A DNA stretch of 11,873 nucleotides from Chloroflexota bacterium (GCA_009839775.1 VXOZ01000394.1:1-11873), one strand, 5' to 3'; counted from the stretch's first letter, positions 5,982 to 11,873 are shown. Notes: generated by a model from the sequence alone, not told the origin. A program made the numbers and translations.

Positions 5982-6323
5982 ATGCCTAGCGGTGCTTTCG
6001 ATGTCGAATCCTTCTACGCGGCGCTGGATTCTCATCGGCAGGCCAAGGGATTGACCTGGAGGGAGGTGTCCGAGCAATCCGGGGTGAGTCAGCCAACCCT
6101 CAGTCGCCTCTCCCAAGGTAGGCGTCCCGACGTTGACGGCCTAGCTCTACTATTGGCTTGGTCCGGCTTGGATGCCGCTTTTTTCCTGCCCGGCGCATCC
6201 TCTCCCGAACCCTTGGCTCAGCTCACCGCCAACTTGCGCGCCGACCGCAATCTCACCCCTGAGAACGCTGCGGCTCTTGAGCAGATCATACGGGTCGCAT
6301 ACCAGCAGTTCAGGCATGAGTAA
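5982..6323 (+). CDS. XRE-family helix-turn-helix regulator (copy 1)
   Basis: A 113-residue protein; ATG 5982 has AGGAGG 5 bases upstream. The helix-turn-helix is VSEQSGVSQPTLSRLSQGRR (residues 29-48), with the recognition helix around QPTLSRLSQG. Flanking positions FYAAL (11-15), LTWREV (24-29) and LLAWSGL (57-63) are shared with the second XRE protein at 9155. Its C-terminal third (LRADRNLTPENAAALEQIIR) is a helical tail, probably for dimerisation or partner contact. The stop TAA shares a base with the ATG of the zinc peptidase gene, so the pair is co-translated. Such XRE/ImmA pairs usually act as a repressor and the peptidase that removes it. The target is probably this promoter and the ubiquitin-like operon downstream; that is inference. 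Confidence 0.9.
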   Translation: MPSGAFDVESFYAALDSHRQAKGLTWREVSEQSGVSQPTLSRLSQGRRPDVDGLALLLAWSGLDAAFFLPGASSPEPLAQLTANLRADRNLTPENAAALEQIIRVAYQQFRHE

Positions 6324-6880
6324 TGGTCAAGTTTCAGCGTGGCTTCAAGGCCCGGGCCAACGACATCGCTTTGGGCCTCCGCAAACAAGCAGGACTGGCC
6401 CAGACTGCCCCGCTTGACCCACGGGATGTCTTTCAGCGGCTTTCTATTCAGATTGTCCCTTTGAGTCAATTTCTGCGCGCTTGCCCTACTGGGACGCAGG
6501 CGTTGCTCTCTAATTCAGGGCGATTCTCCGCCATGCTGCTCCCGGTTGGGCAGGGTAAACGCATCGTCATCCACAACGATTCCCACAGTTCGAGACGACA
6601 GGTAAGCAACTTGGCGCACGAACTGGCCCACGTTCTCCTCGTTCACGCCGCAGAAGTTGTCTGCACTGGCGATTTATCCAGGAGGGCCGACTCTCTTGTC
6701 GAGGCGGAAGCTGCTTACCTGGGCGGTTGCATTCTTGTCCCGAATGAGGCTGCCTATCGCATCGCCTTCTCCGGCCTTGATTCTCACACGGCCGCGAAGA
6801 GTTATGGGGTCAGCGAAGAAATGATCACGTACCGGCTAAGGATGAGCGGAGCTCTCAAGCGTGCTCAGCGTTCCGCTTGA
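6323..6880 (+). CDS. ImmA/IrrE-family zinc metallopeptidase
   Basis: A 185-residue protein starting at ATG 6323 within the TAATG overlap with the XRE gene; there is no strong ribosome site, consistent with coupling. The active-site helix SNLAHELAHVLLVH carries HEXXH (His99, Glu100, His103). The downstream EAEAAYLGGCILVP (about 127-140) supplies the third ligand (Glu127 or Glu129) in the family's usual 'E.EAn.FA..LL.P' setting. The C-terminal segment AAKSYGVSEEMITYRLRMSG is the small helical domain common in this family. ImmA-type enzymes cleave their cognate XRE repressor after a stress signal, relieving repression. Here the cognate is most likely the overlapping XRE protein and possibly its paralogue at 9155. 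A 153-base gap separates it from the ubiquitin-like gene. Confidence 0.92.
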   Translation: MVKFQRGFKARANDIALGLRKQAGLAQTAPLDPRDVFQRLSIQIVPLSQFLRACPTGTQALLSNSGRFSAMLLPVGQGKRIVIHNDSHSSRRQVSNLAHELAHVLLVHAAEVVCTGDLSRRADSLVEAEAAYLGGCILVPNEAAYRIAFSGLDSHTAAKSYGVSEEMITYRLRMSGALKRAQRSA

Positions 6881-6963
6881 TATTGACCGGCGCACGAGCT
6901 TCTTAGGGTCGTAGGTGACGAGCAACAGGTCAACGTGGGCGGCGGAAAGTTGCTCAGAAGCAA

Positions 6964-6992
6964 TTGACATGCGGATGGGCAACCGCTATACT
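6964..6992 (+). promoter_or_regulatory. Near-consensus sigma70 promoter of the ubiquitin-like operon
   Basis: -35 TTGACA (6964-6969, full consensus), spacer of 17 bases (optimal), and -10 TATACT (6987-6992, one mismatch). It lies 41 bases upstream of ATG 7034. A promoter this good would be strongly on unless repressed, which fits control by an XRE protein. Confidence 0.75.
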
Positions 6993-6997
6993 CTAAA

Positions 6998-7010
6998 TGC
7001 CATATTGGCA
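6998..7010. promoter_or_regulatory. Palindrome at the predicted transcription start
   Basis: TGCCA (6998-7002), three bases, TGGCA (7006-7010). It begins 5 bases past the -10 element, over the expected +1. A second small palindrome, TCCT-A-AGGA (7018-7026), overlaps the ribosome site AAGGAG (7022-7027), and with its preceding T it shares the half-site TTCCTA with the operator at 5902-5919. These are candidate repressor sites; both are short. Confidence 0.35.
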
Positions 7011-7033
7011 ATCGAGTTCCTAAGGAGCAACGT

Positions 7034-7303
7034 ATGACGACGACCAACACCACCCCAGAAAGCCTATACATCAAGACGGTCATCATCGAAGTCAATGACC
7101 ACAAGGTCGAGATGCCTGCCGGACCGGCGACTGGAATGGAGATCAAGAAGGCGGCCATCAAGCAGGGAGTAAATATACAAGCCAACTTCGTGCTACAGGT
7201 CCAACTGCCGAATGGATCGAGCAAGGTAATCGGCGACGAAGACAAGGTAGAAGTGACCGAGCATCTCGCCTTTACAGCCATCGCTCCAGACGATAACAGC
7301 TAG
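7034..7303 (+). CDS. Multiubiquitin-family ubiquitin-like protein, single beta-grasp domain
   Basis: An 89-residue protein; ATG 7034 with AAGGAG 6 bases upstream. It matches the multiubiquitin beta-grasp pattern: strand VIIEVNDHKVEMP (16-28), helix TGMEIKKAAIKQG (33-45), strand ANFVLQVQLP (50-59), then VIGDEDKVEVTEHLAFTAI (65-83). Only one domain is present. The C-terminus is ...IAPDDNS; there is no Gly-Gly and no such pair anywhere near the end, so classic adenylation and thioester transfer through glycine does not apply unless the tail is trimmed or another terminus is used. It is the first gene of an operon with an E2-like and a JAB-E1 gene, and is presumably the modifier they handle. Family call is confident; conjugation to targets is inferred. 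Confidence 0.9.
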   Translation: MTTTNTTPESLYIKTVIIEVNDHKVEMPAGPATGMEIKKAAIKQGVNIQANFVLQVQLPNGSSKVIGDEDKVEVTEHLAFTAIAPDDNS

Positions 7304-7314
7304 GAGCGGGTACC

Positions 7315-7701
7315 GTGAAACGGGATGTTGCGAACGCGATCGAGGAACTGAAGCGGGCATTTGCGTCATCAGACGTATTCAGCCAAGAGGACGGAGAGGG
7401 TGGGGCGTACGTCATCGTCGAAAATGTCACGATCGGATGCCGGTACCGGCCATCGTCCACGTGGATTGGGGGGCATATCACAGCTCTCTATCCATACGCC
7501 GATATCTATCCGTTGTTTATCGCGGATAACGTGTGCCGTGCAGACGGCGTCGCTTTCGAACCGCCGGTTACCCCTGGTGTCCAGTTCCTCGACCGCCCCG
7601 CCCTGCAAGTTTCCCGGCGCAACAATCACACGCAGCACTATCCCCAGACTGCCGTTGCGAAGTTCGTCAAAGTGCTGCACTTTTTGGAAGAACTGCAATG
7701 A
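7315..7701 (+). CDS. E2-like protein of the ubiquitin-like operon, no cysteine at the usual catalytic site
   Basis: A 128-residue protein; GTG 7315 with AGGAG at 7302-7306, 8 bases upstream. N-terminal helix (1-16), a strand region GGAYVIVENVTIGCRYR (29-45), WIGGHITALYPYADIYPLF (50-68), in which IYPLF resembles the YPF strand of E2 folds, then ALQVSRRNNH (96-105) and a C-terminal helix TAVAKFVKVLHFLEEL (112-127). The E2 catalytic Cys normally lies just after the strand that here reads ALQVSR, and the candidate residue there is Ser100. The only cysteines (42 and 74) are elsewhere. I regard it as belonging to the E2-like proteins that accompany multiubiquitin and JAB-E1 genes. The fold call rests on pattern and context; a structure prediction would test it. 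The stop overlaps the next start (ATGA). Confidence 0.75.
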   Translation: MKRDVANAIEELKRAFASSDVFSQEDGEGGAYVIVENVTIGCRYRPSSTWIGGHITALYPYADIYPLFIADNVCRADGVAFEPPVTPGVQFLDRPALQVSRRNNHTQHYPQTAVAKFVKVLHFLEELQ

Positions 7702-9065
7702 GCGAAGCATATTGCGACATCCTGGTCACTTCCGAGGATCACCAGCGAATCATGGGCCACCTCTTCCCCGGCGACCGGGACGAACACGGCGCCATTCTGC
7801 GCGCTGGTTTAGTGCGCAGTGGATCTTCTTTGCGACTGCTGATTAAAGATGTTCATCCGGCAGAGTTAGGGACCGACTACATCGCCGGAAAATACGGCTA
7901 CAGAGCCCTAACACCAACCTTTATCCATCGCGAGATTCTCCAGTGCCGGGACGCTGGCCTAGCGTACTTGGCTGTCCACAACCACGGAAGCGATCGGCGC
8001 GTGGCTTTCAGTAAAGTCGACCTCGAGTCGCACGAGCGAGGTTATCCCGCGCTTCTCGACATTGGGCGCGGGATCCCAGTGGGTGCCTTAGTCTACGGTC
8101 GGCGCTCGGTCGCTGCCGATATCTGGTTGCCAGATGGCAGCCGTCGAACCCTCGGAACCTATCACGTGATCGGTAACGAAGTGAGAAGACTTTACTCGCA
8201 ACCGCGCCGAGGACGTAAGTCGGGCTCTGAACATGACCGGCAGGTACGCATGTTTGGGGCGTCCGGACAGGAAATCCTGCAAGCAAGCAAGGTCGCTGTC
8301 GTCGGACTCGGCGGTGTCGGGTCATTGGTAGTGGAATACCTAGCCCGACTTGGTGTTGGGAATCTGGTTTTAATTGACCCGGACGAGATCGAGAGCAGTA
8401 ATCTATCCCGCGTGGTTGGGGCAACCCAAGTTGACGTTGAAACGGGTCAACTCAAGACCCATATCGCAGTTCGACATGCGAGAGAAATGGCAAATAACGC
8501 TACCCTACAGCCCGTGACAGGCGATGTCTCGCGCCAGTCGGTTGCACAAGTCCTGCGCGACTGCGACTTCATTTTCCTGGCTGCTGATTCCATGCGAGCC
8601 CGACTAGTGGTGAATGCGCTTGCCCATCAGTACCTCATTCCGGTGATCCAGATGGGCGCAAAAATACGGCAGGGTGATTGCGGAAACTTAGAAGACGCCA
8701 TGTGCACGGTGCGACATGTTAGGCCGGGCATTGGCTGTCTTTGGTGCAACGGCTTGATAGATCCTACTCAGCTCGCGGTTGAGGCGAAGTCCGACAGCGA
8801 ACGCAAGGAACAGGCATATGGCGTGCATGAACCTAACCCCAGCGTGATCACGTTGAACGCAGTCGCCGCCGCTCATGCCGTCAACGACTTCCTGTTCGAC
8901 TTCTTGGGGCTTCGAACCGGTGACGTCGAAGCAGCCTACCATAACTTCCATTTCGACCGTGGCAAGGATCAGCGCGTCATGCCACGTCGAAGTCCCGAAT
9001 GCAGGGAATGTGTCCATAGGCTGGCCATGGGCGACGCGATGGATCTCCCCGTGGTAGAAGGCTGA
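7698..9065 (+). CDS. JAB (Mov34/MPN) peptidase-E1 (ThiF-type) fusion
   Basis: A 455-residue protein; ATG 7698 in an ATGA overlap with the E2-like stop, GGAAG 7 bases upstream. Residues 1-160 are a JAB domain with Glu29 (DEHGAILRAG), His94-Asn-His96-Gly and Ser105-x2-Asp108. The zinc ligands are all there, though 8 rather than the usual 7 residues separate His96 from Ser105. Residues 180-440 are a ThiF/E1 domain: ATP-binding GLGGVG (203-208), LIDPDEIESSNLSR (225-238), LKTHIA (252-257) and LAADS (294-298). CLWC (347-350) and CREC (435-438) form a four-Cys zinc site. In MoeB-like and eukaryotic E1s a catalytic Cys follows; the matching stretch HEPNPSVITLN (377-387) has none. The protein probably adenylates the beta-grasp protein, and the JAB half may process or remove it. 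Family call is firm; chemistry is inferred. Confidence 0.93.
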   Translation: MSEAYCDILVTSEDHQRIMGHLFPGDRDEHGAILRAGLVRSGSSLRLLIKDVHPAELGTDYIAGKYGYRALTPTFIHREILQCRDAGLAYLAVHNHGSDRRVAFSKVDLESHERGYPALLDIGRGIPVGALVYGRRSVAADIWLPDGSRRTLGTYHVIGNEVRRLYSQPRRGRKSGSEHDRQVRMFGASGQEILQASKVAVVGLGGVGSLVVEYLARLGVGNLVLIDPDEIESSNLSRVVGATQVDVETGQLKTHIAVRHAREMANNATLQPVTGDVSRQSVAQVLRDCDFIFLAADSMRARLVVNALAHQYLIPVIQMGAKIRQGDCGNLEDAMCTVRHVRPGIGCLWCNGLIDPTQLAVEAKSDSERKEQAYGVHEPNPSVITLNAVAAAHAVNDFLFDFLGLRTGDVEAAYHNFHFDRGKDQRVMPRRSPECRECVHRLAMGDAMDLPVVEG

Positions 9066-9092
9066 CGTGATCGCAGACATTTAGTCGATTCT

Positions 9093-9130
9093 GCAAGGAT
9101 GGAATACTCATCAATGTACTCGCTCCTTGC
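9093..9130 (+). promoter_or_regulatory. Inverted repeat upstream of the second XRE gene
   Basis: GCAAGGA (9093-9099) and TCCTTGC (9124-9130) are perfect arms separated by 24 bases, between the E1 stop (9065) and the XRE start (9155). The interior contains two TACTC copies (9105-9109 and 9117-9121). It could be an operator for the XRE protein or a weak end-of-operon hairpin; there is no T-run. Low certainty. Confidence 0.3.
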
Positions 9131-9154
9131 GTGCGAGGGTAAAGGAGTCTGGCA

Positions 9155-9514
9155 ATGCCTCAGCGACTGGAGTTCGACTTCGCTGCGTTCTACAAAGCGC
9201 TCAGCGCTACCGTGGCCGCCCGCGACATCAACTGGAAGGCGGTAAGTGAGCTAACCGGGGTCTCTCAGTCCACGCTCTCTAGGATGGCCAAGGGCCGACA
9301 ACCTGACGCCGCCAGCCTGACAGCACTATCCGCCTGGTCAGGAATTAACCCTGTGGATTTCACGGCCGCTCCAAGAAATGATCCTGAAGCTGTTGCGAGG
9401 GTGTCCAGACTTCTGCGTGCAGACCCCAACCTTGATGAAGACAGCGCGGATGCATTGGAGGCCATCATCACGGCGGCCTACGAGAGGCTTAAGAGACCAC
9501 CGTCTAATACCTAG
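9155..9514 (+). CDS. XRE-family helix-turn-helix regulator (copy 2)
   Basis: A 119-residue protein; ATG 9155 with AAGGAG 7 bases upstream. It is plainly paralogous to the XRE protein at 5982: shared FD...FY.AL, W..VSE..GVSQ.TLSR...GR.PD, L.AWSG, LRAD.NL and A.ALE.II..AY, in the same order with nearly the same length. The helix-turn-helix is VSELTGVSQSTLSRMAKGRQ (about 30-49). Unlike copy 1 it has no ImmA-type partner next to it. Its stop overlaps the stop of the convergent 66-residue gene by 3 bases. The two copies bracket the ubiquitin-like operon, so they may bind the same operators, with copy 2 lacking its own inactivating peptidase or sharing the one at 6323. The regulatory target is inferred. 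Confidence 0.92.
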   Translation: MPQRLEFDFAAFYKALSATVAARDINWKAVSELTGVSQSTLSRMAKGRQPDAASLTALSAWSGINPVDFTAAPRNDPEAVARVSRLLRADPNLDEDSADALEAIITAAYERLKRPPSNT

Positions 9515-9711
9515 TCTTGGTTCCCGGTCCTAGACTGAGGCCGTCTAGAGGCGGCTGTGCGGAAACGGGCAGCCAGTCGCTCCTGCTGCCTGATACTCTC
9601 GGCGATTTCTGGGATAGCCTCTTCCATAGCAGTACGCAGGTCGTCGAGTGTTGACTGGTCCACCGTTGCTGGATTGCACTTCTCCAGATAGCTTTTCAGC
9701 TTTTCGTCCAT
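9511..9711 (-). CDS. Small helical charged protein paired with the cysteine peptidase-like gene
   Basis: A 66-residue protein starting at ATG 9711 with GGAGG 6 bases upstream; the frame extends upstream but without a ribosome site, so I do not use it. It reads MDEKLKSYLEKCNPATVDQS, then a long amphipathic helix with many Glu, Arg and Gln residues (DDLRTAMEEAIPEIAESIRQ), ending in a basic tail. No enzymatic motif, signal or membrane segment is seen. It lies 55 bases after the 487-residue peptidase-like gene on the same strand and is probably in its operon, so it may be a regulator, adaptor or substrate of that protein. I do not recognise a family. Confidence 0.7.
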   Translation of the reverse strand: MDEKLKSYLEKCNPATVDQSTLDDLRTAMEEAIPEIAESIRQQERLAARFRTAASRRPQSRTGNQD

Positions 9712-9766
9712 TCGTGCCCTCCGGGTTCCGCAGTTGTAGAGTTGGTGATCGTGGGTATCGGTATGT

Positions 9767-11230
9767 CTAGACGGGGCGCAGATTGAGTTCAATACGTGGC
9801 AGAGGTCCGAGGCCGGTGCGATCGAGGCTAATGGCCGTGGGATTCATTTTTGCCGAAGACCGGTCGAACACGAGTGCAATGTCTTCATCATGCAGCAGCC
9901 ACATCGGAACTGGATCATTAGGGCTCGCAGTCGCGTCTACGACCGCCCGGGCGGCAACACGTCCGGCTTCCCATTGAGCAACACTGCAATACTCCACAAT
10001 CCAAACGAATTGGGCCGTTTCTAGGTGCATTATCAGCCCCACGAGGGTGTCGCCGAGCTGCGAGTGATATTCTCGGACGTGTTCTCGAAGCCGGGATATT
10101 GTGGTGATGAAATAACGCCGTAACTGGAGCGGCTCTTCTTCCGGACCGCGCCTGCGTGCGAACCACCCCTCGAACTTCTTGCTAAAGTCTTCTATTGCGG
10201 CCGCGGGATAATGTATCTTGTCTGGCAGTGCCACTATGAAGGCGTCAAAAGAGTCGGCTGTGTAACTTGGGGATGCACCCACACTCCCGGTCGAGTGTAG
10301 CTGAACGGTGCTATAGGGAAGCAGGTTGTCGTCCACAGCCAGGAACGTTTCCACTTGGGACCAGATGTGAGTTGACGCCCCGCTTGGCAGTACTGGTGGT
10401 TGTCGCCAGTTGTAGCCGACCATAACGATGGCGTGCTCCTCCGTATCCATGCCGACATAGAGCGGGAACCCCGACTCGAGGTAGGCGAGCAACTGGTAGT
10501 AGAACGATTCGTTTGAGGAGGATTTGCCCTTTACAATAAGTAACGGAAAACAACCCGCCGCATTAAATACGCGCTCAGCTGCTTGGTCGTCAAACCCGAG
10601 TGAAGGCACCAACCCCCCAGCGTCGAACGGCGCGACAAGTTGTGTTATATCGTGAACGAGATATTCCCGGTACTGCGGGAACGTCTGGCTATAGTATCGA
10701 AGAATGGCCCAGCAGGACACATGGGCGCACACGGCGATATCTACGTGCTGGGCCATCGAGGGAAACCCCCATACGGTGAGTTGATGACCAAGCAGGTTGA
10801 CGTGGTGAACCGACTGGATTGCTCTTCCGCGCGCGCCAAGCCGAATGTTCGGCGAAAGCACTGATCGCCCCAATGTGGCGACGATGGTCGGTCTCAGTAC
10901 GATGTAACCGAAGTAGTGGTCTTGTGGGCGCCCGTCAGTGGAGTAGATATCGGTCCGGGCCTCGTCATACCGAACCAAGGGGTCGAAAAAGTGTAGACGG
11001 ACGCAGTCGGGCCGGTACTGACGACCCTTCTTGGCGTAAAAGTTATAGTAGGTGCTTCGATAGTCCTTATCGACGTAGCCGTGCTCCACTAGCACGCCTT
11101 TAGCGGCAGCGGTGCCTTCTGACTTGAGACGATGGCTAATCTTTTTCGGCTCGAACTCCGGGTCTAGCACTCCGACTAGGCGGTCGTAGTCATCAGGGGT
11201 CTGGATTTCGATCCAATCGTAGGATGGCAC
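9767..11230 (-). CDS. Papain/C39-like cysteine peptidase candidate
   Basis: A 487-residue protein; GTG 11230 with GAGGAAG 7 bases upstream. The N-terminal 160 residues look like a separate domain with YFGYIVLRPT (106-115) and GRSVLSPNIR (121-130). The middle carries a plausible papain-fold active site: Cys168 or Cys173 in AVCAHVSCWAILR (166-178; SCW recalls papain's catalytic CW), His266 in TEEHAIVMVGYN (263-274), and Asp300/Asp301-Asn302 in FLAVDDNLLPY (297-307). The spacing and the 'gHai.v.Gy' strand fit peptidase or transglutaminase folds. The last 130 residues (from about 355) form a further region with no motif I know. No signal peptide or membrane segment is visible, so it is probably cytosolic. 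I have an impression that similar proteins exist widely, but I know no function. It is followed by the 66-residue gene and lies beside the ubiquitin-like operon. Confidence 0.82.
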   Translation of the reverse strand: MPSYDWIEIQTPDDYDRLVGVLDPEFEPKKISHRLKSEGTAAAKGVLVEHGYVDKDYRSTYYNFYAKKGRQYRPDCVRLHFFDPLVRYDEARTDIYSTDGRPQDHYFGYIVLRPTIVATLGRSVLSPNIRLGARGRAIQSVHHVNLLGHQLTVWGFPSMAQHVDIAVCAHVSCWAILRYYSQTFPQYREYLVHDITQLVAPFDAGGLVPSLGFDDQAAERVFNAAGCFPLLIVKGKSSSNESFYYQLLAYLESGFPLYVGMDTEEHAIVMVGYNWRQPPVLPSGASTHIWSQVETFLAVDDNLLPYSTVQLHSTGSVGASPSYTADSFDAFIVALPDKIHYPAAAIEDFSKKFEGWFARRRGPEEEPLQLRRYFITTISRLREHVREYHSQLGDTLVGLIMHLETAQFVWIVEYCSVAQWEAGRVAARAVVDATASPNDPVPMWLLHDEDIALVFDRSSAKMNPTAISLDRTGLGPLPRIELNLRPV

Positions 11231-11418
11231 TGTGGTTCTTCCTCATCGGTTATTCAAGCTAGGAAGAGAGCGCCACCCCTATGTGGCAGGCCCATAACCA
11301 TCTGAGGTCAGCGAGACGCCCCCTTTCTTGCCGGTGGAGTCTGGATGACCCTCCGAAAAATGTCAAGTTGCATAGCGGACTGTCCGGGCAGTGTTCAGTG
11401 TGCACGATAAGACCTAGT
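11231..11418. other. Intergenic stretch upstream of the peptidase-like gene
   Basis: No gene is convincing here. The - strand has a consensus -35 hexamer TTGACA (11361-11366, read in reverse) with no matching -10 at the usual distance. The short open frame starting at 11281 on the + strand runs into the repeat element and has no good ribosome site, so I do not call it. The promoter of the peptidase-like gene should lie in this stretch. Confidence 0.4.
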
Positions 11419-11547
11419 AACTATCTCAAAAGTCCCCTCTCACCCTGGGAGAGGGTAAGAGCCTGCCCCGAACTGGATTCGGGGGTGAGGGTGATTGGGC
11501 AGTGCAGAAAGTTCGTTGGGACAGCCAACACCAGTTTTGAGATAGTT
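11419..11547. repeat. MITE-like element with 13-bp terminal inverted repeats
   Basis: AACTATCTCAAAA (11419-11431) and TTTTGAGATAGTT (11535-11547) are perfect 13-bp inverted termini of a 129-base unit. Inside are two further hairpins: CCCTCTC (11435-11441) with GAGAGGG (11449-11455), and CCCCGAA (11466-11472) with TTCGGGG (11478-11484). The length, end symmetry and internal folding fit a non-autonomous transposable element or a dispersed intergenic palindrome. No clear target duplication is seen at the flanks. Only one copy is in the window. Confidence 0.6.
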
Positions 11548-11622
11548 TCTTAGCAGGAGACATAGCGGTTGAGGCGTAGGGTGAACTGGCTCTAGCCCGG
11601 TTCCTTTCGTTTGCGGAGGATC

Positions 11623-11873
11623 ATGTATACTATGGCCGACTAAACGCGGTACCTCATATCTGGACCTCCCACCGGAAAGTTCGCAATACGGTACACTTAG
11701 GCCCACCAAACTGGATAAAATCAAGAACTTTTACTATGCGCTTCAGGTTGGAGTTTGGATAGCCGCGCCAGACGAGTACGTTGCGGGATATGAGGGGAAC
11801 GCCGGGATAGTATATCCAGGCACAACCCTGATACCGGAACGGAGCGCCGGACCAATCCCTCACCGCCGTTGGG
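11623..11873 (+). pseudogene. Possible frameshifted 5' end of a gene at the right edge
   Basis: GGAGG (11615-11619) precedes ATG 11623 and ATG 11632, but that frame stops at TAA 11641 after six codons (MYTMAD). A +1 shift at GAC-TAA-A joins it to a frame open from 11585 to the window end (96 codons) that contains no ATG, GTG or TTG. The joined product would read MADKRGTSYLDLPPESSQ..., with LDKIKNFYYALQVGVW and GIVYPGTTLI further on, which looks protein-like. This could be a decayed gene start, a sequencing indel or a recoding site. It may equally be chance, because the opposite strand is also open over 11654-11863. The family is not recognised. Confidence 0.3.

Noticed and set aside
5982..6880. 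Toxin-antitoxin pair reading of the XRE and ImmA-type genes
   Set aside because: The second protein has HEXXH and the ImmA third-ligand segment, not a RES, HipA or ribonuclease toxin. The repressor-plus-peptidase reading fits better.
7533..7697. Upstream extension of the JAB-E1 gene inside the E2-like gene
   Set aside because: The extension is Arg/Pro-rich shadow translation of the E2-like gene. ATG 7698 has a ribosome site and starts directly on the JAB domain.
9065..9154. tRNA or small RNA gene between the E1 and XRE genes
   Set aside because: No cloverleaf or T-loop sequence; only a 7-bp inverted repeat is visible.
9712..9792. 27-residue N-terminal extension of the 66-residue protein
   Set aside because: No ribosome site for it, and it would overlap the end of the peptidase-like gene. 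ATG 9711 has GGAGG at ideal spacing.
11435..11484. CRISPR-like repetition in the right flank
   Set aside because: The repeated-looking GC stretches are hairpin arms within one element, not direct repeats with spacers. No array is present anywhere in the window.

Overview
The window looks like bacterial chromosome from an accessory, defence-type region. Genes are short and tightly packed, nearly all are preceded by good GGAGG-type ribosome binding sites, GTG is used as a start several times, and no housekeeping gene, rRNA or tRNA is visible. The host cannot be named from this sequence alone; a free-living bacterium of moderate GC content fits.

Left half (about 1-5900): a nucleotide/DNA-base conflict island. 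On the + strand lie a protein of the alpha-glutamyl/putrescinyl-thymine pyrophosphorylase / 5-hmdU kinase helical family (150-1133) and a membrane-anchored dCTP-deaminase/dUTPase-fold protein (1244-2176). Facing them on the - strand is a five-gene operon read from 5442 down to 2272: an unnamed 165-residue protein, two ThsB-like (MTH538-type) TIR proteins, an Nmad2 (nucleotide modification associated domain 2) protein and a MazG pyrophosphohydrolase with a conserved C-terminal domain. Four of the seven proteins belong to, or resemble, families that act on nucleotides or modified bases, and two are TIR proteins of the type that makes NAD-derived signals. No ThsA gene is present, so this is not a canonical Thoeris locus. 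A small GIY-YIG-like nuclease gene (5592-5873, -) sits upstream of the operon.

Centre (about 5900-9500): an XRE regulator and an ImmA/IrrE-type zinc peptidase overlapping by one base (5982-6880), then, behind a near-consensus sigma70 promoter, a compact ubiquitin-like conjugation operon. It encodes a multiubiquitin-family beta-grasp protein (7034-7303), an E2-like protein (7315-7701) and a JAB peptidase-E1 fusion (7698-9065). A second XRE regulator, clearly paralogous to the first, follows (9155-9514). The system is non-canonical: the ubiquitin-like protein has no terminal Gly-Gly, and neither the E1 nor the E2 has cysteine at the usual thioester position.

Right part (9511-11230, -): a 487-residue papain/C39-like cysteine peptidase candidate followed by a 66-residue helical protein. 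The last 640 bases hold a MITE-like palindromic element (11419-11547) and a possible frameshifted gene start running off the right edge.

The most interesting points are the TIR/Nmad2/MazG/DCD/pyrophosphorylase grouping, in which one TIR and the DCD protein appear to have lost catalytic residues, and the cysteine-independent ubiquitin-like operon flanked by duplicated regulators.
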